DNA from: Chryseobacterium sp. OSA05B | GTDB lineage: Bacteria; Bacteroidota; Bacteroidia; Flavobacteriales; Weeksellaceae | DNA: 64,000 nt | Direction: 5' to 3' | NCBI RefSeq assembly: GCF_019970065.1 | Contig: NZ_JAHXYH010000006.1 | Coordinates: 124,001 to 188,000, forward strand | In this document: piece after piece, positions 34,247 to 42,805 of the stretch | Position numbering within the stretch: the stretch's first letter is position 1 | How the letters are laid out: every line of letters starts with the position of its first letter | Program-made: the position numbers and the translations under genes | Notes under the pieces: generated by a model | Databases searched by the model: none | Seen by the model: the letters and a program-made list of their open reading frames with translations, nothing else | What the model was told of the DNA's origin: nothing

Positions 34247-34541
34247 GATTTTGTCGCTGAAGTTCTGCTTCACGTTGGGCAATTTCTGCCGCCTGCTTTT
34301 CCAGTTCTTCTTTGTCTTTTTGTAATTGTTTGAATTCTTTTCTTTTTTCTTCAGCTTTCAGCGCACTTCCTTTGCTTACATATCCTACCATTCCGCCGAT
34401 AATAAGACCTATTCCTACGCCTGCCATCACACCCATCATGTGAGAGATGGTAATTCCACCTACCGTAAAATCAGTAGTCAGATAAAAAAGCAGTGCCGAA
34501 ACGGCCAGCAGGATAAGTCCGGTAATTGATAAACTTTTCAT
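34230..34541 (-). CDS. Small membrane protein with coiled-coil tail
   Basis: 103 residues, family not recognised. Two hydrophobic helices (about 3-22 and 33-53, the second Gly-rich: GVMAGVGIGLIIGGMVGYV) are followed by a charged coiled coil (about 60-98) rich in Lys, Glu and Gln. The layout resembles small inner-membrane proteins of unknown role. It ends in a terminator loop shared with the barrel gene. Confidence 0.68.
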   Translation of the reverse strand: MKSLSITGLILLAVSALLFYLTTDFTVGGITISHMMGVMAGVGIGLIIGGMVGYVSKGSALKAEEKRKEFKQLQKDKEELEKQAAEIAQREAELQRQNQNPQI

Positions 34542-34564
34542 AAATATTGTGTTTAGTGGTTGGT

Positions 34565-34612
34565 ATTAAAAAAAAGCCTTACCCAATTTAGTGAAAATTA
34601 AATAAGGCTCTA
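34565..34612 (-). terminator. Terminator of the M48 protease gene
   Basis: AGCCTTA (34575-34581) pairs with TAAGGCT (34603-34609). On the minus strand it runs into eight Ts, 14 nt after the stop. Confidence 0.8.
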
Positions 34613-34622
34613 CAAGATTAAA

Positions 34623-35429
34623 TTATATTTTTCCTCCAGCAGCCTTATAATATTCCAGGGCTTTCGGAAGATCTCTATTGATGTCTGATATCCTGCTTTC
34701 AGGATTCGGGTGGGTAGACAGGAATTCCGGTTGTCTGGCTCCTGAAGATGCTCCTTCCATTCTGTTCCAGAAAGGAACGGCTTCTCTTGGATCATATCCT
34801 GCCATAGACATCAAATACAGTCCCATCTGGTCTGCCTCTGATTCCTGGTTTCTTCCGTATTTCAACAGCGCTACCTGAGACCCGATCGGATATACTTTCT
34901 GGAAAATCCCAGCCCACTGTGAGTTGGAAATCGTTCCACCCAAGATTGAACCTCCGTATTGTGCTACCATAGCTTGTGAAATTCTCTCATTTCCGTGTCC
35001 TGCCAAGGCATGTGAAACTTCGTGCCCCATTACAACTGCAAGACCGTTGTCATTTTTCGTAACCGGAAGGATTCCTGTGTAAACTGCCACTTTTCCGCCA
35101 GGCATACACCATGCATTCAGTTCATTGCTCTGGATAAGATTAAATTCCCAGCTGTAATTCGCAAGGTCTGCTGATCTGCCGATGCTCTGATAGTATCTCT
35201 CCGCTGCACTTTTTATTCTGTTTCCTACACTTACTATTTTTTTAGCGTCGGCAGTTCCTGAAATAATCTTGGATTTAGACAATGTCGTTTTATATTCCTG
35301 AGCAGACATCGTCAGGATCTCAGAGTTATTTGCAATCTGTAATGAAGATCTTCCCGTGATCGGGTTGGTCGTACAAGCTGCAATTGACAGGGCAACTGCT
35401 CCTATTCCTAATAGATGTGTAAATTTCAT
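34623..35429 (-). CDS. M48-family metallopeptidase lipoprotein (LoiP/YcaL-like)
   Basis: Zinc metalloprotease anchored by a lipid, acting in the periplasm or at the outer membrane, likely in envelope quality control. Lipobox IAAC with Cys19 after MKFTHLLGIGAVALS. Zinc motif HEVSH at 136-140 in VVMGHEVSHALAGHGNERIS; third ligand in the segment NQESEADQMGLYLM. The end is NPESRISDINRDLPKALEYY. Length 268 is normal for this subgroup. Confidence 0.93.
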   Translation of the reverse strand: MKFTHLLGIGAVALSIAACTTNPITGRSSLQIANNSEILTMSAQEYKTTLSKSKIISGTADAKKIVSVGNRIKSAAERYYQSIGRSADLANYSWEFNLIQSNELNAWCMPGGKVAVYTGILPVTKNDNGLAVVMGHEVSHALAGHGNERISQAMVAQYGGSILGGTISNSQWAGIFQKVYPIGSQVALLKYGRNQESEADQMGLYLMSMAGYDPREAVPFWNRMEGASSGARQPEFLSTHPNPESRISDINRDLPKALEYYKAAGGKI

Positions 35430-35488
35430 AGTTCGTGTATTAATAATTCAACATTTACAATTTTTATTCCAAAACGGTTGAGAAGGAA

Positions 35489-35496
35489 TATATTTG
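35489..35496 (+). promoter_or_regulatory. Promoter -7 element for the DUF4251 gene
   Basis: TATATTTG fits TAnnTTTG, 33 nt upstream of the chosen ATG at 35530. A further frame start at 35494 overlaps this element, which is why it is rejected. Confidence 0.5.
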
Positions 35497-35529
35497 CATA
35501 CATTTTGCTATTTAAATTTAACAATTAAT

Positions 35530-36087
35530 ATGGTTATGAAAAAGTATATTTCACTTATATTTATTTTTGGATTTCTTTTTTTCTTTCAGAGCTGTTCATC
35601 ACAGGGCTCATTAGATTCCAAAACAGTAGATGCACTGGTAAATTCTCAGGAGCTTACTTTCTATGCACAGCGCGCCAATCCTACCAACTATGACGTGATC
35701 AACGTTATGAATTCAATGCCGAATTCTACATCCACAAGGATGTTGGAACTTAATGGAGATTACACCATTACCCTTACCAAAAACAATCTGGAGGTAGTGC
35801 TTCCTTATTTCGGAAGATTATTCAATCCTACTTTCGGAAATACAGATAAAAACAGTTACAGATTCACATCAAAGGATTTCAAGATTGAAAAATCCCAGAA
35901 TAAAAAAGGAAAGTGGACTTTAAAGATTAAACCTAACGATGTAAGTAATGTTGATGAAATTAATCTGGAAGTCTTTAAAAACGGAAAAGCATTCGTTTCC
36001 GTAAGAAGTAGTGACAGACAACCGATCACTTATGATGGTTATGTTTCAAAAAACGAGGAAAAAGCTAAAGAAAAGGAAAAACCTTAG
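35530..36087 (+). CDS. DUF4251 lipoprotein
   Basis: Exported lipoprotein of the DUF4251 family, role unknown. Two candidate starts (ATG at 35530 and at 35536) differ by two codons; both give the lipoprotein signal KKYISLIFIFGFLFFFQSC. The mature part carries the DUF4251 pattern FYAQRANPTNYDVINVMNSMP, with LNGDYTITLTKNNLEVVLPYFGRLF, and a charged tail EEKAKEKEKP. Its stop overlaps the convergent meaB stop by 4 bp. Confidence 0.83.
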   Translation: MVMKKYISLIFIFGFLFFFQSCSSQGSLDSKTVDALVNSQELTFYAQRANPTNYDVINVMNSMPNSTSTRMLELNGDYTITLTKNNLEVVLPYFGRLFNPTFGNTDKNSYRFTSKDFKIEKSQNKKGKWTLKIKPNDVSNVDEINLEVFKNGKAFVSVRSSDRQPITYDGYVSKNEEKAKEKEKP

Positions 36088-37067
36088 TCTTTAGACAGAA
36101 ACTTTTCAACAAATATTTTTGCTTCAGTACTGGGATTGGAAACCATTTCTGAAGCATTTTTTTTGTGCTGTACATAGGCCTCTTCCACAGAGCTGCTTCT
36201 TTTCATCATAGCCAGAATATATTCCTGAACCCAGTATTCAAATCGTTTTTCTGCCTGCTGGGTACGGACTTCATTAAAACGTCCGGCTTTCATTTTCAGA
36301 TCAATGAATTCATAGATCTTGCTATAAACCTCATCAAGGCCTTCATTGTAAAGTGCAGAGCCCAATAAAACAGGAATTTTCCATCCTTTTTCTTTGGGAG
36401 GAATAAAATCCAGCGCCCGTTTCAGTTCGAGTCTCGTATTTTTTGCTTTCTGCAGATTGTCCTGGTCTACTTTATTGATAAAAATAACATCTACCATTTC
36501 CATAATGCCCCGTTTGATACCCTGTAACTCATCTCCTCCTCCAATAATCTTAAGGAATAAAAACACGTCGGTAATATCTGACACCAGCACTTCAGACTGC
36601 CCTACTCCAACTGTTTCGATCAGAATATAATCATATCCCGCGGCTTCGCAGATCATCATGGTTTCAAAGGTGGTATTGGCCACCCCACCGAGAAATCCTG
36701 AACTTGGGGAAGGGCGAATAAAAGCATTCTCCTCCTTGGCCAATTCTTCCATTCTGGTCTTATCCCCTAAAATACTTCCTTTATTGATTGAAGAACTGGG
36801 ATCTATGGCCAGAACTGCCACTTTCTTCCCATTAGCAATCACTAATCGTCCAAAATTTTCAATGAAAGTAGATTTCCCTGCCCCCGGCACTCCTGTGATT
36901 CCTACTCTGACGGAATTTCCTGTAAAAGGCATAATCTGCTTCAGAAGTTCTTCAGCCTGGGTCCTGTGCTCGGCTTTTTTACTTTCAACTAATGTAATAG
37001 CTTTTCCGATCAGACGTTTACTTCCTGACTGTATTCCTTCGATTAGTTCTTCTGTAGAAAATTTCAT
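36084..37067 (-). CDS. meaB: Methylmalonyl-CoA mutase-associated GTPase MeaB
   Basis: G3E-family GTPase that protects methylmalonyl-CoA mutase and gates loading of its adenosylcobalamin. Walker A GVPGAGKS at 59-66; the mutase-type segment LAIDPSSSINKGSILGDKTRM; the NKxD-type motif FINKVDQ. Length 327 is normal. The client mutase gene (scpA) lies 10 kb away at 47.1-49.2 kb on the same strand, outside this transcription unit. Confidence 0.95.
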   Translation of the reverse strand: MKFSTEELIEGIQSGSKRLIGKAITLVESKKAEHRTQAEELLKQIMPFTGNSVRVGITGVPGAGKSTFIENFGRLVIANGKKVAVLAIDPSSSINKGSILGDKTRMEELAKEENAFIRPSPSSGFLGGVANTTFETMMICEAAGYDYILIETVGVGQSEVLVSDITDVFLFLKIIGGGDELQGIKRGIMEMVDVIFINKVDQDNLQKAKNTRLELKRALDFIPPKEKGWKIPVLLGSALYNEGLDEVYSKIYEFIDLKMKAGRFNEVRTQQAEKRFEYWVQEYILAMMKRSSSVEEAYVQHKKNASEMVSNPSTEAKIFVEKFLSKD

Positions 37068-37177
37068 TGATTCAAAAATATAAAAATAACCTTCAAACTC
37101 CCATACAAACAGGCATTAATTTTATTTCTTCTAAATTAAAACTAGAGCTTGCATCATCAACAGGAGGGGGAAATTCC

Positions 37178-37185
37178 TACATTTG
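37178..37185 (+). promoter_or_regulatory. Promoter -7 element for the cytochrome pair
   Basis: TACATTTG fits TAnnTTTG 22 nt upstream of the ATG at 37208. Confidence 0.5.
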
Positions 37186-37207
37186 TTATTCATCAAAATT
37201 AAGAAAC

Positions 37208-37498
37208 ATGAAAAAAATATCCGCTGCTGCATTTTGTATCAGCCTATTTATGGCTTCCTGTACACCCAAAGCCTCTACGGCCGGACCTATAGGACCAGCC
37301 GTTTCCACTGCAGAACAAATAGCACAAGGAAAAACAATCTTTGAAAATGCCTGCGGAAGATGCCACAAACTCCCCGATCCTACAGCACACACCTCTGTAC
37401 AATGGGTAGGAATCATGAATTCAATGGCGCCGAAAGCGAAACTGACTGACGAGCAACATCAGTGGGTTTACGATTATATTGTTTCTGTGAAAAAATAA
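37208..37498 (+). CDS. Monoheme cytochrome c lipoprotein
   Basis: Small c-type cytochrome for periplasmic electron transfer. The start at 37208 gives signal MKKISAAAFCISLFMASC with a lipobox at Cys18; the longer upstream frame has no export signal. Heme motif CGRCH (C49-H53) followed by KLPDP; a Met in MNSMAPKAKLTDEQH may be the sixth heme ligand. 96 residues. The next gene is a close paralogue; the two are separated by 21 nt and share CHKLPDP and MAPKAKL. Likely partners (oxidase, peroxidase) are not evident. Confidence 0.87.
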   Translation: MKKISAAAFCISLFMASCTPKASTAGPIGPAVSTAEQIAQGKTIFENACGRCHKLPDPTAHTSVQWVGIMNSMAPKAKLTDEQHQWVYDYIVSVKK

Positions 37499-37519
37499 TC
37501 ACCAAATCAAAATACGGGT

Positions 37520-37807
37520 ATGAAAAAAATAATCTTAAGTATGGTAGCAGGTACCCTGTTTATGGTATCATGCGGACCCAAAAGTACGGCTGTGACCGGA
37601 CCGAAGTATACCGCGTCTGAGCAGCTGGTTCAAGGGAAAACTATTTTTGAAAATTCATGCGCCAAATGCCACAAACTTCCTGATCCGGCCAAGCATGATG
37701 ATCAGGGATGGATCAAAACGTTAAGCAGAATGGCTCCGAAGGCTAAATTAAATGATGAACAGCACCAGATGGTTTATGATTATCTGATTTCTGTGAATAA
37801 AAAATAG
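37520..37807 (+). CDS. Monoheme cytochrome c lipoprotein, paralogue
   Basis: Tandem duplicate of the preceding gene. Signal MKKIILSMVAGTLFMVSC, lipobox Cys18, heme motif CAKCH (C47-H51) followed by KLPDP, and RMAPKAKLNDEQH. 95 residues. It differs mostly in the linker after the lipid anchor (GPKSTAVTGPKY). The pair appears to arise from a local duplication. Confidence 0.87.
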   Translation: MKKIILSMVAGTLFMVSCGPKSTAVTGPKYTASEQLVQGKTIFENSCAKCHKLPDPAKHDDQGWIKTLSRMAPKAKLNDEQHQMVYDYLISVNKK

Positions 37808-37833
37808 CGTTAGAGGGGTTTGAGAATAGGAGC

Positions 37834-37890
37834 GTTTGAGAGTATTGATCTGCAAAAACTTATCATTCATAACTCATAACTCTCTCAAAC
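37834..37890. repeat. Inverted repeat spanning the 3' end of the epimerase gene
   Basis: GTTTGAGAG (37834-37842) pairs with CTCTCAAAC (37882-37890); the right arm codes for the last residues of the epimerase. Between them, on the minus strand, are heptads GAGTTAT, GAGTTAT, GAATGAT. Confidence 0.7.
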
Positions 37891-38872
37891 CGATTCCCAG
37901 ACCTGGTTTTCCGGACAAGATTATTTTTCCGTTTTCTATAGCATTTCCGGAGGCATAGTCATTGGAGATCAGATTAGCGCCGTCCAGATCGGCAAAATCG
38001 GCAAGACCTGCCAGCATACAGCCTGCAGATATACCAACGGTTGATTCTGTCATACATCCGATCATGACCTTATACCCCAGTTCTTTTGCTTTTCTGATCA
38101 TTTCCAATGCCGGGGTGAGGCCGCCGCACTTCATCAGTTTTATATTGACACTTTTGTAATAAGGCAACAGCTCTTCAAGAGAATCGAGATGCTGACAATC
38201 TTCATCAGCCATCCAGTTTGCAGCACTTCTTTTATTAAGTATTTTATAGTTTCCGACCGGCCTTGGCTGTTCCAGATAAGAAAACTGACCTACCATTTCA
38301 TTTTCCTGAAGCCAAAGACAATCCTGATCTGTAAAACTGGCATTGGAATCGAGGGCAACATGCCGGTTTAACCTCAACAGTTTTTCAATATTTTCTTTAT
38401 GTAGTCCTTTACATTTTACTTTAAATCTGTTCCAGTGGCTTATTTCTATTTTTCTAATCTGATCATTGATATCCGCTACTGAAATCGTAATTGAACTTTC
38501 CACTAAATGCTGGGAAGAAATTGCATTTAATTCGGGAAAGCTCTTATTTTCAAGTTTTCCAAACAAATCCCAATAGGCACAATCTAAAGCAGATAATAAA
38601 AACGGATGCAGATTCATTGTCGACAGAAAATTAAAAAATTCTGATGGATGAATGATGGACTGGTTTTCCAGCAACGTCTTTACTTCCTTTAATCTGACAA
38701 TAAACTTCTTAAGATCAATCTGGTAATAATCTATGGCCACACATTCGCCATAGCCTTTACAGTTTAGATAAGATAATTCCACCAAGAGGGCTTCTCTTTT
38801 GTCATAATTTCCGTAGGCAATGGAGAAGGTTTCCTTTAACTGAAGGGTTTTAAGTTCAAAATACAGTTCCAT
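37874..38872 (-). CDS. Dipeptide epimerase (L-Ala-D/L-Glu epimerase-like)
   Basis: Enolase-superfamily enzyme probably acting on peptidoglycan-derived dipeptides. Catalytic KxK at 151-153 (FKVKCK), metal ligands D175 (ALDSNASF), E201 (YLEQPRP) and D223 (MADED), and the opposing Lys in NIKLMKCGG near 245-248. The MLE-type N-domain carries FSIAYGNYDKREALLVELSY. Length 332 is slightly short of the E. coli YcjG class but normal. Annotated by superfamily; the exact dipeptide is inferred. Its C-terminus overlaps a repeat. Confidence 0.86.
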   Translation of the reverse strand: MELYFELKTLQLKETFSIAYGNYDKREALLVELSYLNCKGYGECVAIDYYQIDLKKFIVRLKEVKTLLENQSIIHPSEFFNFLSTMNLHPFLLSALDCAYWDLFGKLENKSFPELNAISSQHLVESSITISVADINDQIRKIEISHWNRFKVKCKGLHKENIEKLLRLNRHVALDSNASFTDQDCLWLQENEMVGQFSYLEQPRPVGNYKILNKRSAANWMADEDCQHLDSLEELLPYYKSVNIKLMKCGGLTPALEMIRKAKELGYKVMIGCMTESTVGISAGCMLAGLADFADLDGANLISNDYASGNAIENGKIILSGKPGLGIGLREL

Positions 38873-38884
38873 ATCTTAAAGCTA

Positions 38885-38914
38885 CAAAAAAAGAGACCAC
38901 AAGTGATCTCTTTC
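38885..38914 (-). terminator. Terminator of the M36 peptidase gene
   Basis: AAAGAGA-C-CAC pairs with GTG-A-TCTCTTT (38890-38913); on the minus strand it continues as a T7 run. Confidence 0.85.
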
Positions 38915-38937
38915 AATTTATTTATAGCTCAATACAT

Positions 38938-41538
38938 TTATCTTACGATCAGTTTTTCGGTTTGAGCTTTTTCTCCCTGCGTTATACGTACCATGTACAC
39001 TCCTTTTTGAAGCCCCTTTGTAGAAATTCCTTTTTTAGATTGAGAATCCCTTGCATCAGAAAACACTAATTTTCCGGACATATCAAACATTTTGATCTGA
39101 ACGTCTTGTGAAGATGTATCTAAATTGCCAACAAAAAATTCATCATACGTTGGATTTGGAAAAACAGTGAACTTATTATCCTCTTTTTTAAGATCCTGAG
39201 TGGCTAAAGCAGTGTTACATTCCTGAGGAACAGCAAAACTTTCAACCTGATCATTTGCCGTTGCTTTTACGCCTGCGGATGCATCTACTCCTAATCCTCT
39301 TTTGGCAAACGCTTTCCAGATCATACATTTGTCGAGACCTGCATTTCCAACAGCATCGGCCTGAAGGATAGCATCCCTTCCATCGATAAAGGTCGGGCTG
39401 CAAGCCTGTAACTTAAGTCCGTCTACCACCAGTTGAAGCGCTTTCGCATTTCCCGAAGTCGTACTTGCAAGTACATCACTGTTATATCCGTATTTTTCTA
39501 TGTATTTCCACGTAAGATCCCAAAGCATGGTGGCCCATATAAATCCTATAGCGTGTGAACCTGAAACTGTATTTGTATTTCCATAGGTATAATTGTTTAG
39601 GGCAAAATCCGGAGAGTATTTCGCAGGTCTGATTCCCAATCCTGTGGTAGGTTCTCCTTTTGCATAAGTTCCCATTCCTCTTGCCAAAGCAGATGTATCA
39701 CCTGGTCTTGTGGTCAGCATTAAAGCAAAATAATCAGACCAACCTTCTCCCATCTGTTCTGCGCTGTTTGTGGCGGAAAGACAGCTATACCCCTGGCCTG
39801 TCAGTCTGTTTGAAATACCGTGTCCGTATTCATGAGCAACGATTCCATTATCCAGACTTGAATGTTTAAAGCCATTAAAATCATTTCCTAAGGTGGCATT
39901 GATTGTATTTCCGTTGCCAAGCTCTGTCACCATATACAATCCTTCTGTTTTTCCAATATTAATAGAAGGAATGGTTACCTGTCCTCCTGAAGCTCCTCCT
40001 CCCATAGCAATAGGGGTATCGGTAGATGGTCTGTAGACAATAGCTCCCACTGCACCTGCTTTTTGTGCATTCAAAACTTTAAGCCCGTATTCACAGCTTG
40101 TGCTTGTAATAACTGCTATTTTACCGGTAAGACTTCCTAACGCAGGTTGAGTACACGCATCTGCAGGTACTGAAACTGCAAGATCCCCAGTCACAGTTTG
40201 TCCATCAAACAAAAGACGTCCAAAAGATGCGCTTCCGGTCATCACTTTAGGTCTGCTGACCGCTGTTGCCGGAGTGTTATACTGATATCTTGAAATAGGA
40301 TCTGCTGCCGTCTGTGTTCTGTCATAGATATACATCTGCATCCTTGGAGCAGCCAGAAAAACCTGTCCGTTAATTGTCGCTTCATATCCTGAGCTGAAAT
40401 TGGCATTATTCAGACCGCTTCCGTCATAAGCTTCTGCGTTTACGGCATCACCACCCATTCCTAGGTTCGTGAAATTTTTAGTCTGGTAATTTCTTGCAGA
40501 TTCCGTAAAGCCGAATTTATAGAAAATATCATGCATCTTATTATTCATATAGAATAGATTCGTGATGGCTGCATCTCTGTGTGTGAAGGGGCTTATATAC
40601 CTTCCTTCATCAAAAGGAAAGTTAAAGTCCAGTGTACTTCCTCCATCCGGTGAATATCCCGGGCTATTGGTGTTGTTCTGGTCGGAATAGGCATATACAT
40701 TATTTCCTCTTGTATTGGTGTAGCTGTTAACCCCGTCAGAATGCCATCCTTCAGGAGAAAATGTGATATCCCACGGATTATTAAGAAGGGAACGCTGTCC
40801 AAATGTAGGTGCTTCTACAGGAAGTGGAAAAACATTATAAGAAGCATTGGTAGGCGCAAACAGACTGTTGTCTGAAAGTTTATTCGATGCCCCTGCAAAA
40901 ACTACTGTAGCCGGTTCTGATCCTGAAGCCTGTACATCATATGATTCTGATTCATGGTCTGAGTGGCTTTCATGGGTGAAATTACAGTCTAACGTTAAAT
41001 TGTCTTTAGTAAGAACTTCTCCCGTATCTGCATCAGCAATTATATGCCATACATCTGCTGAGTTTTTATCTGAAACAAATAGCTCTTTTGCCAGCACATA
41101 CACTCCGTTTTTTTCAAAATATACGTTTGGAAAGTAGTCTACTTTTGATATTTCTTTAATTTCCAGTTTTTGTTGAAGGAGATCATCTGAGAAACTTTCT
41201 TTAGCTTTTTTCTGACCAGAAACATTGATATTTCTTTTAAAATCATTTTTTTCAGCGATAATTTTATCTTCTTTGATCATTACTTTACCCAAAGCATTAT
41301 AGACTCTAAGCCCTGCGTAGGTCTGCTGAACATTAACCACATTTACGCCTAAGCTTTTGGAAGCATCTTCATTGAGAACAATAACCCCGGTTTTATGATC
41401 ATCCCCATTTTTTTGGGTTAGCTGCCCATTGTTCTTGTAGTAGTTCTGAATAAGTGTGTTTGAATTTTGTGCATTAATTTTGCCAAAAGCAAAGAATACG
41501 GCCACTGACACCGGCCATAAAAATAATTTTCTATCCAT
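38938..41538 (-). CDS. M36 (fungalysin-type) metallopeptidase with PA insert and T9SS sorting tail
   Basis: Large secreted zinc protease of 866 residues, processed outside the cell. An N-terminal signal is followed by an FTP-type propeptide region (EDASKSLGVNVVNVQQTYAG), the M36 catalytic module with HEYGH in IVAHEYGHGISNRLTG and the third ligand in EQMGEGWSDYFALM, with a protease-associated (PA) insert before it. The end has the type A sorting domain (FTVFPNPTYDEFFVGN to GVYMVRITQ), which directs it through the type IX system. Usual for Chryseobacterium; likely a nutrient-acquisition protease. Confidence 0.93.
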   Translation of the reverse strand: MDRKLFLWPVSVAVFFAFGKINAQNSNTLIQNYYKNNGQLTQKNGDDHKTGVIVLNEDASKSLGVNVVNVQQTYAGLRVYNALGKVMIKEDKIIAEKNDFKRNINVSGQKKAKESFSDDLLQQKLEIKEISKVDYFPNVYFEKNGVYVLAKELFVSDKNSADVWHIIADADTGEVLTKDNLTLDCNFTHESHSDHESESYDVQASGSEPATVVFAGASNKLSDNSLFAPTNASYNVFPLPVEAPTFGQRSLLNNPWDITFSPEGWHSDGVNSYTNTRGNNVYAYSDQNNTNSPGYSPDGGSTLDFNFPFDEGRYISPFTHRDAAITNLFYMNNKMHDIFYKFGFTESARNYQTKNFTNLGMGGDAVNAEAYDGSGLNNANFSSGYEATINGQVFLAAPRMQMYIYDRTQTAADPISRYQYNTPATAVSRPKVMTGSASFGRLLFDGQTVTGDLAVSVPADACTQPALGSLTGKIAVITSTSCEYGLKVLNAQKAGAVGAIVYRPSTDTPIAMGGGASGGQVTIPSINIGKTEGLYMVTELGNGNTINATLGNDFNGFKHSSLDNGIVAHEYGHGISNRLTGQGYSCLSATNSAEQMGEGWSDYFALMLTTRPGDTSALARGMGTYAKGEPTTGLGIRPAKYSPDFALNNYTYGNTNTVSGSHAIGFIWATMLWDLTWKYIEKYGYNSDVLASTTSGNAKALQLVVDGLKLQACSPTFIDGRDAILQADAVGNAGLDKCMIWKAFAKRGLGVDASAGVKATANDQVESFAVPQECNTALATQDLKKEDNKFTVFPNPTYDEFFVGNLDTSSQDVQIKMFDMSGKLVFSDARDSQSKKGISTKGLQKGVYMVRITQGEKAQTEKLIVR

Positions 41539-41618
41539 AAGGTTGTTTTTTTCGCAATAAAGTTATGATTTTTTAACAAAAAAAGATATTTAATCTAAAA
41601 TTATTAACCAAATAAGAT

Positions 41619-42119
41619 TTATTTTTTATTTTTATTCGTTTTTGTTATTTTATTTTTAACAAATTTAATTCTAGCCTTTAAAAAATCAACCATATTCTTA
41701 TTATAGCTGTATTTTTTTGCTTCTTTCAAAGGTTCCAAGGCTTTTTTATATTCACCTCTGATCTCCAACAATAACGATTTTTGGATCAGTATCCGTGATT
41801 TATCTATTCCTTTGATTTTTAAGGCATAATTGATGAGTTTTTCGGCTTCATCCAGATCTTCATTATCCAGAAGACATTTAATATAATGTAAAGGCGTGTT
41901 GAGATTCGCCACATTGCATTGCATGGCTTCTTCAAAATACATTTTCGCTCTTTCATAATCGGTGAGCATTTCGCTGTATATTCTTCCCATCAGGCACAGG
42001 CTGTCTGCATCTTCGGGATCGTAGAACAAAGCATAATTCAATGCTTCCAGGCAATCCGGAAGGCTGTATGGATAATTGTCCAGAGCTTCAAAATAATATT
42101 TACTTTTAGTTAAGGTCAT
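41619..42119 (-). CDS. Tetratricopeptide-repeat protein
   Basis: 166 residues, soluble, with about four TPR-like helical hairpins, for example ALNYALFYDPEDADSLCLMGRIYSEML and AKMYFEEAMQCNVANLNTPLHYIKCLL, ending in a Lys/Asn-rich tail. TPRs mediate protein-protein contacts. It overlaps the prfH gene by 14 nt and is the last gene of the RtcB-PrfH cluster, so a scaffold or accessory role there is possible. No better name from sequence. Confidence 0.75.
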   Translation of the reverse strand: MTLTKSKYYFEALDNYPYSLPDCLEALNYALFYDPEDADSLCLMGRIYSEMLTDYERAKMYFEEAMQCNVANLNTPLHYIKCLLDNEDLDEAEKLINYALKIKGIDKSRILIQKSLLLEIRGEYKKALEPLKEAKKYSYNKNMVDFLKARIKFVKNKITKTNKNKK

Positions 42120-42804
42120 GTCTGTCGTTTTTTAATTCTTTTTTCAGGATATTTCTCTGTTTTTTAAATGATTTATCCTGATGATTCTTTTTAAAATTTG
42201 TTCCTGAAAATGTTCGGACCGGGTTTCCTCTCTGCACCTGCAGATGATTGTTCCAGGTATCCTGCATTCTTTTTTCAAGCTGTTTGATGTAAAGTCCGGT
42301 CACTTTTTCTTTCAACCGCATAATGGCCAGCTTTTTATTCTCCAGTTGCGACCGCGAATCCTGTGCAAATACACTTTCTCCGGTGGGTACATGAACTGCC
42401 CTGACAGCGGTATTCACTTTATTCACATTCTGGCCGCCGCTTCCCTGACTTCTTGTCGTCTGAAACTGAATATCTCTTTCATTGAAATTGATCTTCTCAA
42501 GCCCTTCCAGCTCGAAAACACCAATAAACCAGTTGCTTCTTTTATGGAGTTTCCTGAACGTACTTTTACCAGTCCAGCATATGCTTCCCAACCATGTTTT
42601 TAAAAATGCATCTAATTCTTTTGCTTTTAAAAGTAAGGTTACGGACTTCAAGGTCAGGTTTTCATCACCATTCTCTCGGTGAATAATTTCGTAATCTACT
42701 GTATTGTTTTTCACTTCCTCAAGGAAGACCTTCAGTACTTTAGCGGTTACCCACTGGCATTCTAAAGGTCCTCTTCCTGAGGTTATTTGTATGAGTTTTT
42801 CCAT
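42106..42804 (-). CDS. prfH: Release factor H (PrfH), ribosome rescue peptide-release factor
   Basis: Class I release-factor homologue lacking the N-terminal domain 1 of RF1/RF2. The catalytic GGQ is at 123-125 in [15 protein letters not shown], after a domain 2-like part with GSICWTGKSTFRKLHKRSNWFIGV, where a PxT-type stop codon motif is not present. Published work on RtcB2-PrfH pairs shows that PrfH releases the peptide on ribosomes with a broken 16S decoding site so that RtcB can reseal the rRNA. Here it lies 1 nt after a nucleotidyltransferase-fold gene, with rtcB two genes upstream. 232 residues, slightly long for PrfH. Confidence 0.9.
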   Translation of the reverse strand: MEKLIQITSGRGPLECQWVTAKVLKVFLEEVKNNTVDYEIIHRENGDENLTLKSVTLLLKAKELDAFLKTWLGSICWTGKSTFRKLHKRSNWFIGVFELEGLEKINFNERDIQFQTTRSQGSGGQNVNKVNTAVRAVHVPTGESVFAQDSRSQLENKKLAIMRLKEKVTGLYIKQLEKRMQDTWNNHLQVQRGNPVRTFSGTNFKKNHQDKSFKKQRNILKKELKNDRHDLN

Positions 42805-42805
42805 T

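Noticed and set aside
36084-36087. Frameshift or sequencing error where DUF4251 and meaB ends overlap
   Set aside because: The genes are convergent and both have full-length, normal C-termini; a 4-bp stop overlap is harmless.
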